From JADLGF01 sp020849415 (GTDB lineage: Bacteria; Chloroflexota; Chloroflexia; Thermomicrobiales; UBA6265), in NCBI GenBank assembly GCA_033812595.1, contig JAPXTJ010000097.1, forward strand, positions 1 to 13,262: a stretch of 13,262 nt of DNA, given 5' to 3'. The translations under genes were made by a program, and so were the position numbers. Below are positions 7,404-13,262 of the stretch, piece after piece. The notes below the pieces were generated by a model. That model did not search any database. It worked only from the letters and a program-made list of their open reading frames with translations, and was not told the origin of the DNA. Every line of letters begins with the position of its first letter. Positions within the stretch are counted from its first letter, which is position 1.

Positions 7404-9305
7404 GTGCGGCTCGTCAAGATCGGTCTCGGCAATGTCAACGCGACCGTCGGTGCGCTCGAAAGCAATGTCGATCGGGTGATCCGGCAGGCGCGGGCGATGG
7501 CGGCTGATGGCGTTACCATCGCCACCTTCCCGGAGCAGGTCATCGGTGGGTACCCTGCCGAGGACCTGGTGCAGTGGGACGCCTTCGTCGAGAACCAGTG
7601 GCGTCAACTCCTCCGTTTCGCCGAAGCGACGGCCGATTTCCCGATGGTCTCGGTGATCGGTGTCGCCATCGCCCACCAGGGACTCCGCTACAACTGCGCG
7701 GCGGTGGTGGCCGGGGGCGAGATCATCGGCCTCACGCCGAAAGAAAAGCTGCCCAACTACAACGTTTTCTATGAAGGCCGCACCTTCGCGTGCGGATCCG
7801 CCGCGCTGGCCGACGAGCACAAGGGCGTACCCTTCGGCGATCAGGTTTACGAATTCGATTTCGGGACGATGTCGACCGAGGTCTGCGAGGACCTCTGGAG
7901 CGTCGACGGTCCGAGCAAGCGCCGTGCCTACGCCGGCAGCGAACTGGTCGTCAACATCTCCGGCTCGCCCTACCGGATCGGCGTGGTCCAAACGCGGCGC
8001 GAACTGCTCGCCACCCGCGCCTCCGACTACCAGGTCACCCACGTCTACACCAACCTGATCGGCGCCAACGACGGGCTCATCTTCGATGGCGGCGGCTACG
8101 TGTACCAGAACGGCAAGCTGATGCTCGATGCCCCCCGCTTCGCGGAAGGGTTTTCGACGTGCGTCGTCGATCTCGATCGCACCGCCCGGCTTCGCGGTGA
8201 GAACACGACCTGGCGGCTCGATCAGCGCGAATTCATCGATACGAATTTGCTGCCTCGCACCATCGAGGTGCCGCGCGAGATCGTCGATACGCTCGAAGGC
8301 CGCGCCGCCCTCGCCTACCCCGTGCCCGCGCACCGCAGCTTCTTCCTGCCGCGCGACGAAGCGCCGACCCCCTACCGCGAGGAGCTGTTCGAGGACATCC
8401 TCGACGCGCTCGCGCTCGGCGTCGGCGATTACTTCGAGAAGGTCGGGGCCTGGAAGGTGATCGGCGTCTCCCTTTCGGGTGGGCGCGATTCGCTGCTCAC
8501 GCTGCTGATCGCGCACCGCTACGCCACACGCGCGACCGGCGGGCATCCCGAATCGCTGCTGCGCGCCTTCCACCAGCCCTCGCGTTTCTCATCGCAGGAA
8601 ACGCGCGAGGGAGCGATCGCCATCTGCCGCGATCTGGGCGTGCCGCTCGAAATCGTCTCGATCGACGATGCCTTCGAACGGGAGATGGAGGCGGCGCGCG
8701 CGCTGCTCGGCGGCGGTGAATTGACCGAGCTGACGAAGCAGAACATCCAGGCCCGAATTCGGGGTCAGCGGATGTGGAATTGGTCGAACAGCGGTGCCGG
8801 ACTTTTCCTCCAGACCGGCAACATGACCGAGAAATCGGTCGGATACACCACGGTCGGCGGAGATCTCGAGGGCGCGATCGGCGTGCTCGCGAACGTGCCG
8901 AAGACGGTCGTGATGGCGCTGCTCGATTACCTCTACGAGCAGCATGGCTACGAGGGGATCCAGAAGGTGCTGGCCAAGCCGGCCGGGCCCGAACTTGCGC
9001 CGAATCAGGTCGGCGAGGCGGAGTTGATGCCCTTCCCGATCCTCGACGCCTGCTTCTACCTCTACGCCGGCGAAAAACTGGCCCCGGACGAGATTCGGGG
9101 GGCGCTGGGCGCGATGTTCCCGGAAATTCCGGGCGAAACGCTCGACGGCTACGTGAGCAAGTTCGTCCGCCTGTTCATGCAGAGCATCTTCAAGTGGGTC
9201 CAGGCGCCGCTGTCGCTCCACATCGGCAATCTCGATCTCGAACGGGAACGCGCCCTGCAACTCCCGGTCGTCACCCGCAACGAGTGGACCCGCCCGCGGG
9301 ACTGA
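7404..9305 (+). CDS. nadE: Glutamine-dependent NAD+ synthetase
   Basis: Catalyses the last step of NAD+ synthesis, amidation of deamido-NAD+ with ATP and glutamine, in the cytosol. 633 residues, two domains. The N-terminal nitrilase-type glutaminase (about 1-290) shows the Glu-Lys-Cys triad: E44 (TFPEQV), K113 (TPKEKLPNYNVFYEGR) and C161 (STEVCEDLWS). The C-terminal synthetase has the PP-loop SGGRDS at 358-363, then TGNMTEKSVGYTTVGGDLEG and the PAGPELAPNQ loop. The GTG start at 7404 is preceded by AAAGGAG at 7391-7397; an ATGTAA start-stop pair (7386-7391) touches that site. The length matches the long two-domain enzymes that make their own ammonia. It stands alone, after the stress-protein gene and a hairpin. 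The GH4 enzyme also uses NAD+, but a link is only coincidental. Confidence 0.96.
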   Translation: MRLVKIGLGNVNATVGALESNVDRVIRQARAMAADGVTIATFPEQVIGGYPAEDLVQWDAFVENQWRQLLRFAEATADFPMVSVIGVAIAHQGLRYNCAAVVAGGEIIGLTPKEKLPNYNVFYEGRTFACGSAALADEHKGVPFGDQVYEFDFGTMSTEVCEDLWSVDGPSKRRAYAGSELVVNISGSPYRIGVVQTRRELLATRASDYQVTHVYTNLIGANDGLIFDGGGYVYQNGKLMLDAPRFAEGFSTCVVDLDRTARLRGENTTWRLDQREFIDTNLLPRTIEVPREIVDTLEGRAALAYPVPAHRSFFLPRDEAPTPYREELFEDILDALALGVGDYFEKVGAWKVIGVSLSGGRDSLLTLLIAHRYATRATGGHPESLLRAFHQPSRFSSQETREGAIAICRDLGVPLEIVSIDDAFEREMEAARALLGGGELTELTKQNIQARIRGQRMWNWSNSGAGLFLQTGNMTEKSVGYTTVGGDLEGAIGVLANVPKTVVMALLDYLYEQHGYEGIQKVLAKPAGPELAPNQVGEAELMPFPILDACFYLYAGEKLAPDEIRGALGAMFPEIPGETLDGYVSKFVRLFMQSIFKWVQAPLSLHIGNLDLERERALQLPVVTRNEWTRPRD

Positions 9306-9306
9306 C

Positions 9307-9404
9307 GGAGTTCGGAGTTCGGAGTTCGGAGTTCGGAGTTCGGAGTTCGGAGTTCGGAGTTCGGAGTTCGGAGTTCGGAGTTCGGAGTTCGGAGTTCGGA
9401 GTTC
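9307..9404 (+). repeat. Tandem array of 14 perfect GGAGTTC heptamers
   Basis: Starting two bases after the last base of the nadE stop, GGAGTTC is repeated 14 times without a single change (98 bases). The perfect identity implies recent expansion or active homogenisation by slippage. The 7-base period is not a multiple of three, so the open frame it creates is a by-product. It is too short in unit length, and has no spacers, to be a CRISPR array. Confidence 0.97.
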
Positions 9405-9480
9405 GAGAGATTATGGACGAGGGCGCTCGGGTGGACGATGATCCTCCGTCCCTCGAACTCCGAACCCCGAACTTCCGAAC
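9380..9480. repeat. Inverted repeat formed by the GGAGTTC array and a diverged partner
   Basis: The end of the array with its flank (9380-9410) is complementary to 9449-9480. The innermost 20 bases of the arms (9391-9410 against 9449-9468) have only two mismatches, and that match includes the non-repeat flank GAGAGA/TCCCTC. The right arm reads GAACTCC, GAACCCC, GAACTTCC, GAAC and stops two bases before the TAA (on the minus strand) of the PucR gene at 9483-9485. Loop 9411-9448, 38 nt. It occupies the gap between two convergent genes and would fold in transcripts of both, but has no U-run. Confidence 0.8.
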
Positions 9481-9482
9481 CG

Positions 9483-10976
9483 TTACGCCGGCGGGGCGGG
9501 CGGCAGCATCACACCGAGCAGCGCCAGGTGGAGCGTCAGGCGGGCCGAGGCTTCGGCGGGGTCGCGGCGGGTGGCGTCCGCGATCTGCTTCAGACGGTAG
9601 GCGAGCGTGTTGCGGTGGATGTTGAGTTCACGCGCCGCGTCCACGTGCGAGCCGCCGCACTCGAGGAAGGTCAGCAACGTGGCGCGCAGCACGCCGCGCC
9701 GGTCATTGGCGATCAGATCGCCGAGCGCCTCGGCGCTGAAGCTGGCCAACTCCGGCGTGCCCCAGAGACGAAACAACAGGCGGTAGGGGCCAAGTTCGTC
9801 GATCGAATCGAATCGCGCCACCGGTCCCTGAATCAGCCGGTGCTGAATGAGTTCCCCGGTGAAGCGGGCTTCCCGGGCGAGACTCGTCAGCGAGGCGGCG
9901 TTGCTCCGGGCCGACGACAACGCCAGCCAGCCGCCGCGATCGCTTGATCGCTGCGAACCGAACACCGCGTTCAGAGCGGCGGGAGCGAAGGCGGGCAGCG
10001 TTTCGTTCCGCGCTTCGATGATGAAGGCGGACCGTTGGTCGATCTGGCCGGCCTCGTGGACGGTCCCCAAGGGCGCCAGCAGACGCTGGGCCGCCGTCGG
10101 ATCGACCTCGGGCGCGAGCAGCGCGACGCGGTAGGTGGCATCGAGCGCGAGGCCGGCACTGGCGGCCGCGCGCGCCGGATCACCCTGTCCGCCGTTGAGC
10201 AACGACGCGAGGGCGACGGCCCGCGCCGGACCGCGCGGCCGCAACTGGGCGGCCCGAACCAGCGCCGTTTCCAGCGCCACGGCGATCCGTTCGCCCGCCA
10301 CCCGGCAGAGGGCGCGGTGCGCCGGCGGCACCGGTCCCAGCCAGAGCGTTTCCCCGCTCGCCAGCCCGATCGCCAGCCGTTCTCCCCGCCAGCCCCGCTG
10401 ACCGGCGGGCGCTCCGGGGACAGCGTCCGGATCGGTGGCGGCGATCAGCGAGCCACGCGCATCGGTAACCGCCGAGGGCACCGCGAGCGAATTGCTGGCG
10501 GCGGTGAGAATGTCGTCGATCGAGGCGCCGGCGGCGTTCAGGTTCGAGAGCATCCGGCCCAGATCGGTGCCGGCCCGGTAGAGTTCGCTCCGGCGCTGGG
10601 TGAGGAGGCGGTTGAGCTCGTTCTCAAAATCGGGCGGAATCGGATTCGCCAGCACCAGCGGCACCGTGGCGTGCACGCCGGTCAGGGGCGCATCGACCAC
10701 CACGCCCGCAACATCGTGCGCCGAAAGCTCACGCAGCAGGATCGGCAGCGAGAGCCCGGAATCGCTGAGCACCCGTGACGGCAGGATCACCAGTTCTCCA
10801 CCGCGCAGGAGTGGTAGCATCGGCACCGTGGCGCGGGCCATCACCGCCCAGCTGAGTTCGCGCTCGTTGGCGCGTTCGCTCTGAAGATCAGGCGTTCCGC
10901 CCGCCAGCCCATTCGATGACGCCGGCGACAGGCGCGGCTCCCAGGCGATCAGATCGAGGAGTGTCACATCCGCCAT
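9483..10976 (-). CDS. PucR-family transcriptional regulator
   Basis: A 497-residue regulator. The N-terminal PucR domain covers about residues 1-125 (TLLDLIAWEPRLS, then LSWAVMARATVPMLPLLRGG, ELVILPSRVL and the strand VAGVVVDAP). A middle sensor-like part (about 130-260) has ASNSLAVPSAVTDARGSLIA. The C-terminus carries the PucR helix-turn-helix at about 444-463 (HVDAARELNIHRNTLAYRLK), followed by a helix ending LTLHLALLGVML, the usual order. Family members control purine catabolism, amino-acid or polyamine use; none of those genes is here. It is divergent from an ECF S component, with a palindrome in the 129-bp gap, so that transporter is the best candidate target. The ATG at 10976 has only a weak GGGACG-type site ahead. 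Confidence 0.9.
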   Translation of the reverse strand: MADVTLLDLIAWEPRLSPASSNGLAGGTPDLQSERANERELSWAVMARATVPMLPLLRGGELVILPSRVLSDSGLSLPILLRELSAHDVAGVVVDAPLTGVHATVPLVLANPIPPDFENELNRLLTQRRSELYRAGTDLGRMLSNLNAAGASIDDILTAASNSLAVPSAVTDARGSLIAATDPDAVPGAPAGQRGWRGERLAIGLASGETLWLGPVPPAHRALCRVAGERIAVALETALVRAAQLRPRGPARAVALASLLNGGQGDPARAAASAGLALDATYRVALLAPEVDPTAAQRLLAPLGTVHEAGQIDQRSAFIIEARNETLPAFAPAALNAVFGSQRSSDRGGWLALSSARSNAASLTSLAREARFTGELIQHRLIQGPVARFDSIDELGPYRLLFRLWGTPELASFSAEALGDLIANDRRGVLRATLLTFLECGGSHVDAARELNIHRNTLAYRLKQIADATRRDPAEASARLTLHLALLGVMLPPAPPA

Positions 10977-11015
10977 TCGTTCGTCCCGCCCTGTTCTGTG
11001 TCACTCAGACCCGCA

Positions 11016-11041
11016 GGACCGCGTTCGAGCGGTCCGTACGG
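11016..11041. promoter_or_regulatory. Palindromes in the pucR-ECF divergent gap (candidate operator)
   Basis: GGACCGC (11016-11022) and GCGGTCC (11029-11035) are perfect inverted repeats around GTTCGA; the last bases run into an 8-bp palindrome CCGTACGG (11034-11041). The site is 40 bases from the PucR start and 65 bases from the ECF gene start, a suitable place for a shared regulator. A weak AATAAT -10-like box for the plus-strand gene is at 11087-11092. The rest of the gap (10977-11105) shows no riboswitch fold I can recognise. Confidence 0.45.
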
Positions 11042-11105
11042 GAGCATGACGCACGCCGGCATCGCCGTTCATGGTGCATCTTGCCCAATAATGACGGACG
11101 GATAA

Positions 11106-11996
11106 ATGGTCAACAAGCACAATGCCCAAAAACATGGGCGCATCGCACAGTTCCCGGCCGGTGCGCTTGTGGCCCTCGCCAGCGTGATCGGACTCCTCGG
11201 GTTCGTGTATCCCTTCATCCTGCCGGGGGTCACCCAGCACGATGAAAACGCCGCCCAGCAACAGGCGCACGCCGGTGACGCGCCGCTCCTCTTCGCGCTC
11301 CTCACCGCCGCCTGCCTGGCCGCGATCATCGTGTCGCTTTCACGCGATCAATGGCGACGCGGGGAAGCCGCCCGGAGCGTGGCGCTGCTCGGCGCCCTGG
11401 TTTCGCTCGACGCGGCGTTGCGGCTGGTGCCGAGCTTTCTCGGCGCCACTCCGATCTTCCTGCTGATCATCCTCTGCGGCGTCGTGTTCGGATCGAGTTT
11501 CGGCTTCCAGATGGGGGCGCTCAGCCTGCTCGTCTCGGCGCTGTTAACCGGCGGGGTTGGTCCCTGGTTACCGTTCCAGATGATCGGGGCCGGCTGGATC
11601 GGCATGACGGCGGGCTGGATTCCGCGGATCGAATCGCGCCGGACGCGCATCGCCGCCATCGCGCTCTTCGCCGGGCTCTGGGGCTTCCTGTTCGGGGCGC
11701 TGTTGAATCTCTGGTTCTGGCCATTCTCAGCGGCCGGCGCCTCGGGAAGTTCGATCGCCTGGACCCCCGGCCTCAGCTTTGCGGAGACGGTTGAACGCTA
11801 CGGCGCCTTCTACCTCTCGACCTCGCTGGTGTTCGACGCGTTCCGCGCGGCTGGGAATGTCGTGCTGGTGCTGACCCTGGGCGGCCCGATCCTGACCCTG
11901 CTCGAACGCTTCCGCAGCCGCTTCGGCTGGGAACCCTTCGAACTGCTGCAGGATCAGGGAATACCCGATACAGATCAGGTTGCGCCGTCGGTGTAG
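11106..11996 (+). CDS. ECF-type vitamin transporter S component (substrate unknown)
   Basis: A 296-residue membrane protein that should bind the substrate for an energy-coupling-factor importer. Membrane stretches are at about 18-40, 60-78, 90-110, 116-150, 155-173, 181-208 and 240-268. The core LFALLTAACL...ARSVALLGALVSLDAALRLVPS, then FGSSFGFQMGALSLLVSALL, VGPWLPFQMIGAGWIGMTAG, is the pattern of the S-component family in which a pore-side GPW-P-QM sequence follows a helix with a GF-x-x-GAL motif. The CbrT-like (cobalamin) group has similar sequence, but I cannot assign a vitamin. No ECF ATPase or T component is in the window, which is common because those are often shared and encoded elsewhere. 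The N-terminal extension (1-17) is polar. The ribosome site is weak. Its TAG stop lies in the stem of the next hairpin. Confidence 0.82.
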   Translation: MVNKHNAQKHGRIAQFPAGALVALASVIGLLGFVYPFILPGVTQHDENAAQQQAHAGDAPLLFALLTAACLAAIIVSLSRDQWRRGEAARSVALLGALVSLDAALRLVPSFLGATPIFLLIILCGVVFGSSFGFQMGALSLLVSALLTGGVGPWLPFQMIGAGWIGMTAGWIPRIESRRTRIAAIALFAGLWGFLFGALLNLWFWPFSAAGASGSSIAWTPGLSFAETVERYGAFYLSTSLVFDAFRAAGNVVLVLTLGGPILTLLERFRSRFGWEPFELLQDQGIPDTDQVAPSV

Positions 11997-12025
11997 GGAT
12001 GCGGACCTTGTGTCCGCATCCCTAC
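11993..12025. repeat. REP-like hairpin between the ECF gene and menG
   Basis: Arms 11993-12006 and 12012-12025 are perfectly complementary over 14 bases with a 5-nt loop. The stop codon of the ECF gene (11994-11996) is part of the left arm. No T-run follows on either strand. The core is the same as in the hairpin at 7331-7369, with one pair changed from C-G to A-T. The remaining gap (12026-12070) shows nothing else. Confidence 0.8.
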
Positions 12026-12070
12026 GACGTTCGTTGCATGTTGTGAATCAGGGTGTCCGCAGCGCGACGG

Positions 12071-12790
12071 TCAGCCGGCGGGAGCGCGTTCACCGATGTG
12101 GAGGGCGACCGTTCCGAAGCCGAGCGACTTGATGCGCACACGGCTGCAGCCGGCGGCGAGCATCATGCGCATGAGACGGTCGCGGTCCGGAAAGGCCGCC
12201 ACTGATTCGGGCAGGTAATCGTAGGCGGCGCGATCGCCGGTCAGCAATCCGCCGACCAGCGGCACGATCTTCCGGAAGTACCAGTTGAAGAGGCTGGCAA
12301 AGAGCGAATCGCGCAGCGGGGTCATTTCGAGAATGGCGATGCGACCGCCCGGCCGCACCACCCGCACGAACTCCTCGATCGCGGCGCCGTAATCGGGCAG
12401 GTTGCGCAGTCCGAAGGCGATCGTCAGCCCATCGACCGATCCGTCCGGCAGCGGCAGCGACATACCGTCGCCCTGCACGAGGCCCACGCGCGTATCACCA
12501 GCCAGCTTGGTTTTCGCGGCGGCGATCATGCGACCGGAGAAATCGAGTCCGATCACCTCGGGCACGCCCGCCCGGGCGAAATTCCGGAGCAGATCGCCGG
12601 TGCCGGTGGCGACATCGATCACCCGCTCCGGCTCGACCTCCAGCACCGCCTTCACCGTCAGCTTGCGCCAGGCGACATCGCGCCAGCCGGTCATCAGCCG
12701 GTTCATCAGGTCGTACCGGGGCACGATGCCATCGAACATCATCTGCACCTGGTGGTAGGGCGCGATCGCGCCCTCCCCGGCGGGCGCCAC
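12071..12790 (-). CDS. menG: Demethylmenaquinone methyltransferase (MenG/UbiE)
   Basis: S-adenosylmethionine-dependent methyltransferase that makes menaquinone from demethylmenaquinone, the last step of the pathway. The UbiE/MenG signatures are present: MMFDGIVPRYDLMNRLMTG near the start, SAM motif I VIDVATGTGDLL, the acidic loop GLDFSGRMI, ITIAFGLRNLPDY-type segment (LTIAFGLRNLPDYGAAIEE), and VRPGGRIAILEMTPL. The C-terminus with YDYLPESVAAFPDRDRLMRM is also typical. I place the start at the GTG at 12790, four bases after the menA stop; this gives 239 residues, the normal length. An ATG at 12841 would overlap menA by 47 bases and add residues unlike the family; the start choice is moderately sure because no clear ribosome site precedes the GTG. 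menA and menG form one transcription unit. Confidence 0.93.
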   Translation of the reverse strand: MAPAGEGAIAPYHQVQMMFDGIVPRYDLMNRLMTGWRDVAWRKLTVKAVLEVEPERVIDVATGTGDLLRNFARAGVPEVIGLDFSGRMIAAAKTKLAGDTRVGLVQGDGMSLPLPDGSVDGLTIAFGLRNLPDYGAAIEEFVRVVRPGGRIAILEMTPLRDSLFASLFNWYFRKIVPLVGGLLTGDRAAYDYLPESVAAFPDRDRLMRMMLAAGCSRVRIKSLGFGTVALHIGERAPAG

Positions 12791-12794
12791 CGAA

Positions 12795-13262
12795 TCAGAG
12801 CCAGCGTTCAAGAAGAATGCCTCCCGCAAGCAACAGGGCAAAGCGCAATCCGAGTTGGGCCGTGGCGCCGAGACAACGGTTCAGCCCGGGTCCCCGGGTG
12901 ATGCGCACGGTGCGAACCAGTTTCCAGGCCGGCGCCACCAGCAGCAGCGGCAGGAGCCAGCCAAGCCGAGCCATGCCGGTGGCGGCGACGGCGGTCGTCA
13001 AGACAAAGGGCAACGCGATCAGGAGGGTGTACTCGATCAGCGTGCCGGCTTCGCCGAGCCGGACCGCCAGGGTCCGCTTGCCGGCGGCGGCATCGCCATC
13101 GAGATCGCGCAGGTTGTTGACGACCAGGATCGCCGCCGCGTGCGCCGCCACGGCGATCGCCGCCACCCAGGCGGTGGCCGGAATTTCGGCCATTTGCAGG
13201 TAGACGGTGCCGAGCACCCCCACCCCGCCGAAGAAGAAGGCAACCGCCACCTCACCGAGTCC
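12795..13262 (-). CDS. menA: 1,4-dihydroxy-2-naphthoate polyprenyltransferase MenA (5' end outside window)
   Basis: C-terminal 155 residues of the UbiA-family membrane prenyltransferase that attaches the isoprenoid tail in menaquinone synthesis. The visible part begins GLGEVAVAFFFGGVGVLGT, a MenA hallmark, then has the second aspartate-rich motif NNLRDLDGDAAAGKRTLAVR, whose aspartates bind the magnesium-diphosphate of the prenyl donor. Hydrophobic spans follow (YTLLIALPFVLTTAVAATG; LGWLLPLLLVAPAWKL; FALLLAGGILLERWL), consistent with the last helices of the nine-helix fold. The first aspartate motif lies beyond the right edge, so activity cannot be judged fully. It is followed immediately by menG, which supports menaquinone rather than another UbiA product. 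Confidence 0.93.
   Translation of the reverse strand, partial: GLGEVAVAFFFGGVGVLGTVYLQMAEIPATAWVAAIAVAAHAAAILVVNNLRDLDGDAAAGKRTLAVRLGEAGTLIEYTLLIALPFVLTTAVAATGMARLGWLLPLLLVAPAWKLVRTVRITRGPGLNRCLGATAQLGLRFALLLAGGILLERWL

Noticed and set aside
7314..8573. A 419-codon open frame on the minus strand
   Set aside because: Antisense to nadE and runs through the REP-like hairpin; the plus-strand frame has full catalytic motifs.
9307..9404. CRISPR array
   Set aside because: Units of 7 bases with no spacers and no cas genes; it is a simple tandem repeat.
8774..9625. A 283-codon plus-strand frame with repeating EFGVRSS heptapeptides
   Set aside because: The repeat peptide is only the translation of the GGAGTTC array (three passes of 7 bases); the rest is out of frame with nadE and antisense to pucR.
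10977..11105. Cobalamin or other vitamin riboswitch ahead of the ECF gene
   Set aside because: The gap is short and shows only two palindromes; none of the conserved riboswitch core sequences I know could be found.

Overview
The window is GC-rich, tightly packed bacterial chromosome. Its genes (Dpp-type importer, GH4 glycosidase, FCD-type GntR regulator, SdpI-like membrane protein, tandem universal stress protein, glutamine-dependent NAD synthetase, PucR regulator, ECF S component, menaquinone genes menA and menG) would fit a Chloroflexota bacterium, perhaps near Thermomicrobia/Sphaerobacterales. That placement is an impression from protein flavour and base composition, since no marker gene is present.

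Layout. Positions 1-4304 (minus strand) read as one locus: a GntR/FCD regulator, a Tat-exported Dpp/Opp-type solute-binding protein, then permeases DppB and DppC; DppC runs off the left edge by only about ten residues. Divergent from the regulator is a complete GH4 enzyme of the alpha-galactosidase (MelA/LplD) type (4465-5766). The likely scheme is that the importer brings in a glycoside or oligosaccharide, the GH4 enzyme cleaves it with NAD+ and a metal ion, and the GntR protein controls both sides from a 160-bp intergenic region with a strong dyad. The usual ATPase subunits are not in the window.

Positions 5831-9305 hold housekeeping genes: an SdpI-family membrane protein (minus), a two-domain universal stress protein (plus) and glutamine-dependent NAD synthetase (plus). 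Positions 9483-11996 hold a PucR-family regulator divergent from an ECF transporter S component. Positions 12071-13262 (minus) hold menG directly behind the C-terminal half of menA, a menaquinone biosynthesis pair.

The least ordinary part is between the genes. Three gaps carry 7-bp tandem repeats, each gap with its own heptamer (GGCGTGA, GGTTCCG, GGAGTTC), and each begins within 0-4 bases of a stop codon. Two of the three are built as inverted repeats with arms of about 32 nt around a 38-51-nt loop; one includes 14 perfect copies. Two other gaps carry long hairpins that share a core and differ by a compensatory base-pair change, suggesting a dispersed REP-like family. No rRNA, tRNA, CRISPR array, insertion sequence or transposase gene was seen.
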